DNA from: Gymnodinialimonas ceratoperidinii | GTDB lineage: Bacteria > Pseudomonadota > Alphaproteobacteria > Rhodobacterales > Rhodobacteraceae | Direction of reading: 5' to 3' | Assembly: GCF_019297855.1 (NCBI RefSeq) | Contig: NZ_CP079194.1 | Span: forward strand, 2,901,501 to 2,965,500 | DNA length: 64,000 bases | Shown: piece by piece, positions 42,375 through 50,408 of the stretch | Numbering within the stretch: the first letter of the stretch is position 1 | How the letters are laid out: each line of letters begins with the position of its first letter | Made by a program: the position numbers and the translations under genes | Notes under the pieces: model-generated | Told to the model about the DNA's origin: nothing | Seen by the model: only the letters and a program-made list of their open reading frames with translations | Database searches by the model: none

Positions 42375-43151
42375 ATGACGCAGACGGGAACCGTAAACTA
42401 TCACGTCCACAAGCCGTTTCGACAAGCATTTGAAATTGATGTGGATGGCATTGCTGGCAACCTCATCGAGCCGGAGTTTTTCGCTGCCAAAATCGCAGTG
42501 GAGGATCAACGGAACTGCGAGGCCGCCACGGATTTTGCAGAGGACGGCTTTGCTTTTGTCAGCACGCTGACGGGTATTTCGAATTTCAAAGGCGACAATT
42601 GGCAGAGCCGATATGACGCCGAACTGGCCGATCTATTGAAACAGGAAGTTGGCGCAAAAGAGGTGATCACCTTTGATCATACAGTACGCATCGATGATCC
42701 GCAGGCCAAGCGCCGCCCGGCCCGCCACGTCCACAGCGATTATAGCCGCGAGGGTGCGGAATGGCGTCTTGTGGATATTCTTGGCCCTGAGAAGGCCGAT
42801 GAATGGGCGCAGGGTCATTATGCCTTTATAAACGTCTGGCGCCCGATCGCGAACCCGATCAATTCTGCACCTCTTGGCTTTATTCGACCATCGACGGTCA
42901 GAGACGCAGATTGGATCGTGATTGACTTGATCTACCCCGATCGCAAGGGGCAGGTTATGGGGCTGGCAAAAGACGCCGCGCACGAATGGGTTTATCGCTC
43001 ACGGATGACGCCTGACGAGGTCGCAGTTTTCAACATCTACGACAATTCCGGTCGCCCCTGCGTTGGCCACAGTGCGATCGATCTGGTCGAAGACCCGACT
43101 GTAACGACGCCCCGCCAAAGCATCGAAAGCCGTACATTGGTTCGCTACTAA
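42375..43151 (+). CDS. CmcJ/NvfI (AsaB/GA4-desaturase-like) oxidoreductase
   Basis: A 258-residue protein of the CmcJ/NvfI family, which includes 2-oxoglutarate/Fe(II)-like enzymes and desaturases of fungal and bacterial secondary metabolism. Family segments are VNYHVHKPF near the start, FDHTVRIDD, ARHVHSDYSREGA (HxD-like pair, about residue 121) and FINVWRPIANPINSAPLGF (about 154). ATG at 42375 has AGAGGAG at the right distance; the longer frame adds 24 unconserved residues. The SDR gene follows after 42 bp. The substrate is unknown. Confidence 0.8.
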   Translation: MTQTGTVNYHVHKPFRQAFEIDVDGIAGNLIEPEFFAAKIAVEDQRNCEAATDFAEDGFAFVSTLTGISNFKGDNWQSRYDAELADLLKQEVGAKEVITFDHTVRIDDPQAKRRPARHVHSDYSREGAEWRLVDILGPEKADEWAQGHYAFINVWRPIANPINSAPLGFIRPSTVRDADWIVIDLIYPDRKGQVMGLAKDAAHEWVYRSRMTPDEVAVFNIYDNSGRPCVGHSAIDLVEDPTVTTPRQSIESRTLVRY

Positions 43152-43193
43152 AGAGCGCCCACCGGTGCATTTCACGAACAAGGGATCATTCAC

Positions 43194-43976
43194 ATGACCA
43201 AGACAATTCTTGTCACCGGCGCGACGGACGGGATCGGCCTTTTGACAGCTAAGACGCTGACTGCTGAGGGCCACAATGTCCTGCTGCACGGGCGCAGCGC
43301 GGACAAGTTGGAAGCCACGGCGCGCGAGGTCGGGGGCAATCCGGAAACCTACCGCGCTGACCTTTCGCGGCTGGAGGATGTTAACGCCTTGGTGGCAGAT
43401 GTCCGTGCCAAACATGACACCTTGGATGTGTTGATCAACAATGCCGGTGTGCTGAAGGTCCCCAACACACAAACCGACAGCGGGCTGGACGTGCGTTTCA
43501 TGGTCAACACAATCGCACCATGGGCTTTGACCGTTGGCCTGCTGCCGATCATCCCCAAAGACGGTCGCGTCGTAAGCCTTTCGTCAGCCGCACAAGCCCC
43601 TGTCAACATCAACGCCATGCTTGGCGAGCAGCAGCTTGGTCACAATGAAGCCTACGCGCAAAGCAAGCTGGCGTTGACAATCTGGTCGCAGGAATTGGCG
43701 CGTGAACACCCCGACGGGCCGATGTTTGTCTCGGTCAATCCGGGGTCTCTTCTTGCCACAAAAATGGTCAAGGAATCCTATGGAATGGCGGGCAATGACC
43801 TGCGGATCGGGGCTGACATCCTGCGCCGTGCGGCAGTGTCCGACGAATTCGCCAATGCCTCGGGGCAGTATTACGACAACGATGCAGGACGCATCGCACG
43901 GCCCCATCCCGCAGCCGCCGACCGCGCACATGTCGCGCAACTGATGGCGGCTATTCGTGAGCTGGCTGGTGCTTAG
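43194..43976 (+). CDS. Short-chain dehydrogenase/reductase
   Basis: A 260-residue NAD(P)-dependent oxidoreductase. The cofactor motif TGATDGIG (residues 8-15), NNAG (about 83), catalytic Ser in VVSLSSAAQ (about 126) and the Y-x3-K pair in EAYAQSKLAL (about 156) are present. It resembles the retinol-dehydrogenase-like subgroup that acts on small or xenobiotic carbonyls. It probably acts with the preceding CmcJ-like enzyme; a link with acetoin or diacetyl reduction is possible given the neighbouring aco genes but not shown. Confidence 0.88.
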   Translation: MTKTILVTGATDGIGLLTAKTLTAEGHNVLLHGRSADKLEATAREVGGNPETYRADLSRLEDVNALVADVRAKHDTLDVLINNAGVLKVPNTQTDSGLDVRFMVNTIAPWALTVGLLPIIPKDGRVVSLSSAAQAPVNINAMLGEQQLGHNEAYAQSKLALTIWSQELAREHPDGPMFVSVNPGSLLATKMVKESYGMAGNDLRIGADILRRAAVSDEFANASGQYYDNDAGRIARPHPAAADRAHVAQLMAAIRELAGA

Positions 43977-44042
43977 CAGCATACCATAACATTTGCCGAT
44001 CAAGGGGATTGCGCATTAAGATAAGAGGCGGGAGGAGACGTG

Positions 44043-45911
44043 ATGGGAGGTTTCATTACCTCAAATCAAACGGATGCGATTGCCGCATCCTGGGATCGGT
44101 GCGCGCGGCGGTATAACCTGCGGCACGATACCGGGCGGCCTATCATGCGCCTCCAATCCTCCGAAGTGGCCCCTCGACTTGAAAAGATCGTCGAAAGCAC
44201 CGGCGGCAGGCAAGGTTTCTTTCAACATCTCGCTTCGGTCGCAGGCGAAATCGGTCATTGTCTGGTTGTTACCGACGCCGATGGCGTCTCTGTTCGGATA
44301 GAGCATAGCGGGGCAACCAGCGGCTCTGACGGGTGGAATGGCATCGCCCTTGGGTCATGTTGGGACGAACGCCTGGCCGGTACAAATGGTGTCTCCATGG
44401 CCTTACGGACGGGACATGCAGTCACCGTGCGCGGTGCGGATCATTATTTTTCGATGCTGAGGCAGTTTGCTTGCACAGGCATTCCGGTGCTGGATGCCCA
44501 CGGTGAGATGATTGGTGCAATCAATCTTGTCTCTGTCGATCGGGGAAATCGCGCGGATTATCTGTTCAGCCAGCAGTTGTTGGCAAGGACCGCGCATCGC
44601 ATTCAGCGCAACCTGTTTGAGACAGAATTCCGTGACGCGATGCTTGTCACCGTTTCGCGCGGGGGGCGTGATCACGTCCTTTCAGATGATGCTCTGGTCG
44701 CGGTGAATGAGGCAGGGATGATTATCGGCGCCACGTCCACCGTTTCCGCCTGCCTTGACGGCGCAAACGCGGCATCGCTAACAGGACAGGCGTTCGAGGC
44801 TGTCTTTAACCTCGACAGCAATCAGCTCGTGAATGTGCCTGAGAGGGTGCTTTCGATGCCGGGCAATCCCGGGGCCGCGGTGAACCTGACGGCCGCGTTG
44901 CCAAAGGCCGCCACACCGCGACAGGTGGCCGAGCCGCTGCCGTCCAGCCCTGTGCGCAAACATCGTTTGCCTCCATCGCTACAGCAATTGGCGACCGGAA
45001 GTCACAGCATGGCCGCCGCCTGCCGCCGCGCGCGAGAGGTGCTGAAAAATACGGCCATGCTGCACCTTGAAGGCGAAACCGGAACCGGGAAATCCGCGCT
45101 TGTGGCCGCATTGCTGCAAACCGATACCCCTGACGCACAAATTATTGATCTGGATTGCGCGACGCTTGGCGATCGTGATGCCGACAAAGACCATTTGCGC
45201 ATGGTCATCGAACAGGCCCGCGTTCATTCAGTTTTGCCGAACGTAGAGCGTTTCGGTGCAGCACTGATTTTTGATAATGTCGATGAGTTGCCAAAATCCT
45301 CGCAAGCGGAGCTGCGGCGGTTTCTGAAAGAATTGGAAAAAAACAGCCATAATCAGGGCGGTTATGGGCGAGACGGCAACTTGATTATTGTTTCGACAAG
45401 CCGAAAACCATTGATCGACGCCGTCAACGCAGGGCACTTCCGAGACGATCTTTTTTACCTTCTCACGGGGGGCAAAGTAGTCCTGCCGCCCCTGCGCGCC
45501 CGCGAGCATCCAGAAGTTCTGGCGCAAGCCTTGTGTGCGCAGCTTACCGGACGCACTGTTACCTTCAGTGCCGAGGCCAAAGACGCGCTTCGCCGCTTAG
45601 CGTTCTATGGCAATGTACGCGAAATGCGCGCGGTGCTTCAAAACGCATTGGCTGCGGCACAAGGCAACCAGATCAACCTGTTTGATTTGCAGCAAACCGC
45701 GGTTGCCGCCCCTCCGTCCTCTGCCATGATCGCACCATCTTGCGTCACCGGCCCCGGCAATCTGATGCCTGTCTATGACGAACGCAGCATGATCCTTGAA
45801 GCGCTCAGCAGCAGTCGCTGGAACGTCAGCGAAGCCGCTCGTGTGCTTGGCATGGGGCGGGCAACGATTAACCGGAAGCTAAAGCTCTATGAGATAAAGC
45901 GGCCGATCTGA
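44043..45911 (+). CDS. acoR: AcoR-type regulator lacking the GAFTGA motif
   Basis: A 622-residue regulator: GAF-type sensor region (about residues 50-190, with LAGTNGVSMALRTGHAVTVRGADHYF), an AAA+ domain (Walker A GETGTGKS about 342; Walker B-like ALIFDNVDELP about 409) and a C-terminal Fis-type helix-turn-helix (RWNVSEAARVLGMGRATINRKLKLYEI). The sigma-54 contact loop GAFTGA, expected between Walker A and B, is absent, as in NtrC of Rhodobacter capsulatus and TyrR. It is therefore unlikely to activate sigma-54 RNA polymerase. ATG at 44043 has a GGGAGGAG site. The gene faces the aco operon tail to tail and probably controls it. Confidence 0.82.
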   Translation: MGGFITSNQTDAIAASWDRCARRYNLRHDTGRPIMRLQSSEVAPRLEKIVESTGGRQGFFQHLASVAGEIGHCLVVTDADGVSVRIEHSGATSGSDGWNGIALGSCWDERLAGTNGVSMALRTGHAVTVRGADHYFSMLRQFACTGIPVLDAHGEMIGAINLVSVDRGNRADYLFSQQLLARTAHRIQRNLFETEFRDAMLVTVSRGGRDHVLSDDALVAVNEAGMIIGATSTVSACLDGANAASLTGQAFEAVFNLDSNQLVNVPERVLSMPGNPGAAVNLTAALPKAATPRQVAEPLPSSPVRKHRLPPSLQQLATGSHSMAAACRRAREVLKNTAMLHLEGETGTGKSALVAALLQTDTPDAQIIDLDCATLGDRDADKDHLRMVIEQARVHSVLPNVERFGAALIFDNVDELPKSSQAELRRFLKELEKNSHNQGGYGRDGNLIIVSTSRKPLIDAVNAGHFRDDLFYLLTGGKVVLPPLRAREHPEVLAQALCAQLTGRTVTFSAEAKDALRRLAFYGNVREMRAVLQNALAAAQGNQINLFDLQQTAVAAPPSSAMIAPSCVTGPGNLMPVYDERSMILEALSSSRWNVSEAARVLGMGRATINRKLKLYEIKRPI

Positions 45912-45938
45912 AGAAGGCCGACCCCTTTTGGGCACGGA

Positions 45939-46241
45939 TCAGGTCAGATCGTCCTTGCCGTCGATGATGAAATGCACGCTGGTCGACCCCTTGTGACGGG
46001 CCTCAAGATAAGGCGCGTAGTCAGGGTCGTTGACAAAATCATGGGCGGCTTGCGCATCCGGCCATTCGAGGATGACGCGCAGGGCTGCGGGCTGGTCATC
46101 CCCCTCGACCTGTTCGTGGCTGGTTGTGCGCGCAATATACATACCGCCATGTTTGGCGATGATCTTGCCGACCGGCTCGATATAGCCGGGGATCCAGCTG
46201 TCGTCGGTGGGTGTTACGGCCAGTACTGAATAGGCTGTCAT
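45939..46241 (-). CDS. DUF1330 family protein (last gene of the aco operon)
   Basis: A 100-residue ferredoxin-like-fold protein of the DUF1330 family. Segments are YSVLAVTPTDDSWIPGYIEPVGKIIAKHGGMYIART and ALRVILEWPDAQAAHDFVNDPDYAPYLEARHKGS, the usual family core. No catalytic role is known for the family. It follows the lipoate ligase by 56 bp on the same strand and is therefore probably the last gene of the acetoin-type dehydrogenase operon. Confidence 0.82.
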   Translation of the reverse strand: MTAYSVLAVTPTDDSWIPGYIEPVGKIIAKHGGMYIARTTSHEQVEGDDQPAALRVILEWPDAQAAHDFVNDPDYAPYLEARHKGSTSVHFIIDGKDDLT

Positions 46242-46297
46242 GGGTTGTTTCCTCCTCTTTGGTATCGATTGCCCTTGTCGTTTACACGGGCCTGGGT

Positions 46298-46996
46298 TCA
46301 GGCCGCTCGGCGACCCAGATGCTGTGTTTCGCGCAGGATGTCGCGCTGTGCTATTTCATTGAGTGAAGCGGCCAATGTGTTCAGCGGATCACGCAGCGAC
46401 GGGATGGCCCTGTCCAACGTCGTGTGAACATTCTCATCGATTGGGCCAAGGGAAAGGTCACGGTGAAACGCATCGATAGCTGCTGCCCCTGCGGCCAGAT
46501 CGCCCTCCATCAAAATCAGCGCATGCGCCAAAATGCGGCTCTGCCCGTTGCCAATAGGACGTATGCGCTGTGCCGTGCCCACGACTTTGCGGCCATTCAA
46601 GGACAGATTCCATGCGCCGTCGCAAAAGCTGTTCGGGGTCGCTCCTGTCGTCCAACCGGCAGGGATTGCTTCCTGAATGATCTGTGTAATCAGGCGGTAT
46701 CCATCCTCGATGGTGAATGTCCGATCAGCGTCAAACGCCAGTGCGAGGTTTAAGACCCCAGGCCCTTGGGGGACCGCGCCGCCGCCCGTGGGGCGCAGAT
46801 GCAACGGCCAGCCGCGCGTGGCTGAATTGCGTTTCGCCGCGTCAAAGCCCGGCCTGCGCCGCAGGCTCGCCGGACAGACAAGCGCGCGGCGGCGCGGGCT
46901 CCAGAGACAGGTGACAGCGCCCTGCGCCGTGAAGGCCGCGGCCTCAAGGGCAAGCCCCTCGGCCACGCCCTGCACATATGCGAGGGGTGCGTTCAC
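46298..46996 (-). CDS. Lipoate-protein ligase A family protein
   Basis: A 232-residue biotin/lipoate ligase-fold protein. The lipoyl-AMP-binding segment RPTGGGAVPQGPGVLNLAL (about residues 68-86), the lysine-containing NGRKVVGTAQR (about 133) and NSFCDGAWNL define the family; the Gly-rich loop is intact. It would attach lipoate to the separate lipoyl carrier encoded two genes upstream. Its ATG overlaps the E2 stop (ATGA). A dedicated ligase inside a 2-oxo-acid-dehydrogenase-type operon supports specialised lipoylation of this complex. Confidence 0.87.
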   Translation of the reverse strand: MNAPLAYVQGVAEGLALEAAAFTAQGAVTCLWSPRRRALVCPASLRRRPGFDAAKRNSATRGWPLHLRPTGGGAVPQGPGVLNLALAFDADRTFTIEDGYRLITQIIQEAIPAGWTTGATPNSFCDGAWNLSLNGRKVVGTAQRIRPIGNGQSRILAHALILMEGDLAAGAAAIDAFHRDLSLGPIDENVHTTLDRAIPSLRDPLNTLAASLNEIAQRDILRETQHLGRRAA

Positions 46997-47664
46997 ACCG
47001 CCATCCCCTCGATCTCTTCGCAGATCGAGGTCAGCAGGTCGCCCGCAGGTGCGCCATCAAGCGCGCGGTGATCAAAGGTCAGCGACAGGCCCACGTGAGG
47101 GCGCAATTCGATCCCGTCATCCTCGCCCCGTACCGCGCGATCCGTCATGCGCCCGATACCAAGGATGCATATTTGGCCCGCATTGATGATCGGGGTGAAA
47201 TGCTCCACCCGCGTCAGGCCAAGGTTCGAGACCGTGAATGTGCCGCCAGTCATTTCTGTCACGGTCAGCTTGTTGCTCTTGGCACGCGCAGCCAGATCCT
47301 GCCGTGCTGCGCGAAGCTCGGTCACATCCTTCGCATCAGCACCGAACATGGCAGGTGCGACCAAAAGATTGCCGGGCAAGGCAATGGCCACCGACAGGTC
47401 AACCGCATCAGACAAATGCACCTCGCGCCCCTCGACCCGGCCGTTTGCGTCGGGGTTCTTTTTCAGGGCGCGAACCACAGCCAGCATCAAGAGATCCTCA
47501 ACAGATACCTTGGAGCCTTTCTCGCCCAGACGGGTTTTCTCGGCCATCAGTGCCGTCGCATCAGCGCTTCCATGGTGGGTCAGTTGCGCGCCTGTTGCCA
47601 GACTTTTGACCATGGCATCTGCGATCATGCCGCGCACGCCTTTGAGGGGGACAACCTTGCTCAT
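46993..47664 (-). CDS. Dihydrolipoyl acyltransferase (E2) catalytic domain, without lipoyl domain
   Basis: A 223-residue 2-oxoacid dehydrogenase acyltransferase domain. The active-site motif is LTFDHRALDGAPAGDLL near residue 196 (the canonical H-x3-D-G), and GTFTVSNLGLTRVEHFTPIINAGQ is the typical core strand-turn. The N-terminal lipoyl domain and the peripheral-subunit-binding domain are both missing; MSKVVPLKGVRGMIADAM begins directly with the catalytic domain. The lipoyl domain is encoded by the preceding gene, overlapping by ATGA. It transfers acetyl from lipoamide to CoA in an acetoin-cleaving complex. Confidence 0.88.
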   Translation of the reverse strand: MSKVVPLKGVRGMIADAMVKSLATGAQLTHHGSADATALMAEKTRLGEKGSKVSVEDLLMLAVVRALKKNPDANGRVEGREVHLSDAVDLSVAIALPGNLLVAPAMFGADAKDVTELRAARQDLAARAKSNKLTVTEMTGGTFTVSNLGLTRVEHFTPIINAGQICILGIGRMTDRAVRGEDDGIELRPHVGLSLTFDHRALDGAPAGDLLTSICEEIEGMAV

Positions 47665-47894
47665 TCGACCGAACCAATGACTGCGCCCTTGGGTACAACG
47701 GCATCCGCCTCTTCCTTGATCCGCAGGGTGCCAGAGGCTGGTGCGTTGATCTCGTATTGCACCTTGGCGGTCATAATCTCGACCACCAAGGCGCCTTCTT
47801 CGACGGTTGCGCCATCATCGGCAAGCCAGCCGGTGATTACTGTTTCTTCGTCCTCTTCCCAGAGGTCGGATGGGATGACGATATCTGTTGCCAT
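47661..47894 (-). CDS. Stand-alone lipoyl carrier protein of the complex
   Basis: A 77-residue biotinyl/lipoyl domain protein. The modified lysine is in EIMTAKVQYEI (Lys about residue 44), where Ala replaces the usual Asp before Lys, and NAPASGTLRIKEEADAVVPKGAVIGSVE forms the second half of the barrel. It is the detached swinging arm of the neighbouring E2. ATG overlap with the E2 gene suggests strict coupling. A biotin function is less likely given the adjacent lipoate ligase. Confidence 0.88.
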   Translation of the reverse strand: MATDIVIPSDLWEEDEETVITGWLADDGATVEEGALVVEIMTAKVQYEINAPASGTLRIKEEADAVVPKGAVIGSVE

Positions 47895-47970
47895 TTGAAT
47901 TGTTCTTTCCTGTTCGGGGTCGCGCCTAATGCGACCCCGTTGATCTGTGATGTGTTGGTTTGGTTTTGGC

Positions 47971-48990
47971 TCAGGCCGCTTGCATCTCGTCCCAGGCAGC
48001 GACGATCTTGTCAGGGTTGGGCAGGCAGAACTGCTCCATCACCCGCGCGAATGGGATCGGCACATCAGGGAAGGCGACGCGTTTTGGCGCGGCCTTGAGG
48101 ACCGAGATATCATGCTCCGTCACGGACGCGATGATTTCGCCGGACAGGCCATAGCTCATATAGTCCTCATCCACGACGATCAGCCTGCCGGTCTTGGCCA
48201 CACTGGCGCGGATGGTTTCGCGGTCCAACGGCACAAGGCTGACAAGATCGACAACCTCGGCACTGACGCCTTGCTCTTCAAGCTTCTTAGCGGCCTTGAG
48301 CGCATTATGAACGCCCATGCCGCAACTGACGATGGACACGTCCTTGCCTTCGCGCACGACCTTGGCCTTACCGATTTCCAGTGTGTAGGGCTCTTCCGGC
48401 ACATGCACGGTTGCCCCCGCTTCGGTGCCAAGCCAACCCATGCCCTGCAGGCCCTTGTGGTACATGTAAACCACCGGACTGTCGTCGCGCATGGCGGCGG
48501 TCATCAATCCCTTGGCGTCATAGGCATTTGACGGGGCCACAACCTTCATCCCCGGCAGGTGGGCAAAGGTACCGTACAAACATTGCGAATGCTGGCCACC
48601 ATCAGAATAGCCACCACCGGTTGAAGTCATAAGGACCATCGGCACCTTCACATTGCCGCCGGAGAAATAGATATTCTTGGCCATCAGATTGTAGATCGCA
48701 TCAAAGCAGACGCCAAAAAAGTCGACGAACATTAGCTCGACTACAGGGCGCATGCCATCCTGCGCCGCACCTACGGCGGCACCGATAAAGGCGGTTTCCG
48801 AAATCGGTGTGTCGCGGATACGTTCCGCCCCGAATTCCTCGATCAATCCACGAGTATTACCATAGACACCACCCAAGGGGCCGATGTCCTCGCCCATCAC
48901 AAAAACGGAGGGGTCGATGCGCATTTCCTGTGCAGTGGCTTCGGCCATAGCGCGGGCGATCGTCAATTTTCTTTCGTTCGATTTGGTCAT
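47971..48990 (-). CDS. acoB: Acetoin/2-oxoacid dehydrogenase E1 beta subunit
   Basis: A 339-residue transketolase-like subunit. It has the E1-beta pattern: FVMGEDIGPLGGVYGNTRGLIEEFG near residue 29, ISETAFIGAAVGAAQDGMRPVVE near 63, and GGQHSQCLYGTFAHLPGMKVVAPSN near 131; a C-terminal transketolase domain with IVVDEDYMSYGLSGEI follows. It forms the heterotetramer with AcoA that binds thiamine diphosphate and cleaves acetoin (or a 2-oxoacid). It starts 15 bp after acoA. The acetoin assignment rests on the AcoR-type regulator and on subunit similarity. Confidence 0.85.
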   Translation of the reverse strand: MTKSNERKLTIARAMAEATAQEMRIDPSVFVMGEDIGPLGGVYGNTRGLIEEFGAERIRDTPISETAFIGAAVGAAQDGMRPVVELMFVDFFGVCFDAIYNLMAKNIYFSGGNVKVPMVLMTSTGGGYSDGGQHSQCLYGTFAHLPGMKVVAPSNAYDAKGLMTAAMRDDSPVVYMYHKGLQGMGWLGTEAGATVHVPEEPYTLEIGKAKVVREGKDVSIVSCGMGVHNALKAAKKLEEQGVSAEVVDLVSLVPLDRETIRASVAKTGRLIVVDEDYMSYGLSGEIIASVTEHDISVLKAAPKRVAFPDVPIPFARVMEQFCLPNPDKIVAAWDEMQAA

Positions 48991-49005
48991 GTCTTTTCCT
49001 CCCGT

Positions 49006-49995
49006 TTATGCTGCGAACACGCGCGTCAGCGCATCTTCGGGTGCTGCATCATCGCTTTCGCGGGCGAATCTGATCGCGGCGTCAACGCGCGCGGCAGATT
49101 CTTCCTCGATCGTGTTCAGTTCCGCGTCGCTGGCAGCACCATCGGCGAGCAATCTTTCACGCATTTTGGGAATCGGATCCTTTTCAAACAGCGCGTCTTT
49201 TTCGCCTTCAGGACGGTAGGCTTCGGCGTCCCCCATAAAGTGGCCCGCCAGACGGTAGGTTTCACATTCCAGAAGCGATGGACCTTCACCCGCCCGCGCC
49301 CGTGCAATCGCCTCGCCCGCTGCTTCAAAGATGGCGTAAGGGTCGTTGCCCTCAATCCGTTTGCCGGGGATGCCATATGCCGCCGCGCGGTCTGCGTGGC
49401 TGCCAATGCTGCTGGCGGTTTCCTTGGAAACAGAAATGCCCCAGCCGTTATCCTCGACCACGCAGATAAAGGGCAGGTTCCAAACGGCGGCAAGGTTCAT
49501 CGCCTCGTGCCAGCCGCCTTGGTTCACCGCACCTTCACCGACGAAGGCCACGGCCACGCCCGGTTTGCCCTGCATCTTGCGCGACAGTGCGGCGCCCACC
49601 GCAGGCCCCATGCCCTGCGCGATAATGCCGGAACAAGCAAAGTTCACATCATCATCAAACAGATGCATATGCCCGCCACGACCGCCGGACAGGCCGGTTT
49701 TCTTGCCGAAAATCTCGGCCGCCATTTTGTCCAAATCAACGCCCTTGGCGATGGCCTGATGGTGCGGGCGGTGGGTGGCTGTGACCACATCCTCGGGAGT
49801 CAGGTGTGCACAAACCCCCACCGCCACTGGCTCCTGCCCGTCGGACAGGTGCATTTCACCCGGGATCGGCCCATTGGCCATGTTGAACGCCGGTGATTTT
49901 CCCTCGAAATAGATCTTCGCAATAGCCTCTTCGAACCTCCGGCTCGTGACCATATTACGATACATCCAATGCTGTTCTTCGCGTGTTGGTGACAT
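49006..49995 (-). CDS. acoA: Acetoin/2-oxoacid dehydrogenase E1 alpha subunit
   Basis: A 329-residue thiamine-diphosphate subunit. The cofactor motif is GEGAVNQGGWHEAMNLAAVWNLPFICVVEDNGW (about residues 157-189, GDG replaced by GEG as in many AcoA proteins), with GRGGHMHLFD near 106 and GHFMGDAEAYRP near 257. It catalyses decarboxylation or acetoin cleavage and transfers the acyl unit to lipoamide. ATG at 49995 has a very strong GGGAGGAGG site. It is the first gene of the operon; no E3 (dihydrolipoamide dehydrogenase) gene is present, so a shared E3 must serve. Confidence 0.87.
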   Translation of the reverse strand: MSPTREEQHWMYRNMVTSRRFEEAIAKIYFEGKSPAFNMANGPIPGEMHLSDGQEPVAVGVCAHLTPEDVVTATHRPHHQAIAKGVDLDKMAAEIFGKKTGLSGGRGGHMHLFDDDVNFACSGIIAQGMGPAVGAALSRKMQGKPGVAVAFVGEGAVNQGGWHEAMNLAAVWNLPFICVVEDNGWGISVSKETASSIGSHADRAAAYGIPGKRIEGNDPYAIFEAAGEAIARARAGEGPSLLECETYRLAGHFMGDAEAYRPEGEKDALFEKDPIPKMRERLLADGAASDAELNTIEEESAARVDAAIRFARESDDAAPEDALTRVFAA

Positions 49996-50408
49996 AAATT
50001 CCTCCTCCCATGTGCACGGCATCTCCCTGCCGCATGAACGCTGGGAATAGGATTGAACGAGGTGGATCGCATAACAACGACACTGACGCCCGCGCGGGGC
50101 TTGATCTCACAAACTGTCTCATCGTGAGACAGTTTGAGACACATCGAGCCAGAGTCTGACGCAGTTTCGATACAGTTGCGTGATCCGCTCACGAAGACTC
50201 AGGACAGCGACCAGGCCGCAACTTTCAGACAACCATTCCGACACCGCGCCGGTCTCCAAGATGCAACGGTTTCTGTTTAGTCGCCTTCCGCGCGCATATG
50301 GCTCCATTATCTCCACAATCAGAAAACTGAACTCCGCTTTGAGCGGATTACCCAGAAAAATCGGTCGTGTTAGCCTTGCGTTAACAAACACATCGAAAGG
50401 AAAATCCG
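49996..50408. other. 413-bp divergent control region of acoA and the quinone oxidoreductase-like gene
   Basis: No gene is seen. The region contains the acoA ribosome-binding site, the palindromic operator at 50110-50141 and a further 270 bp up to the oxidoreductase gene. A GG-N10-GC element expected for sigma-54 is not found between the operator and acoA. Confidence 0.6.
50110..50141. promoter_or_regulatory. Perfect 12-bp palindrome plus a third half-site: probable AcoR operator
   Basis: CAAACTGTCTCA (50110-50121) and its exact complement TGAGACAGTTTG (50125-50136) are separated by TCG. A further direct copy of the TGAGACA core overlaps the end (50135-50141). The site is 115 to 146 bp upstream of acoA, the usual activator distance. 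Confidence 0.7.

Noticed and set aside
49996..50109. Sigma-54 promoter for acoA
   Set aside because: The best candidate, GGCAGGGAGATGC, has nine instead of ten bases between GG and GC and overlaps the ribosome-binding site region.
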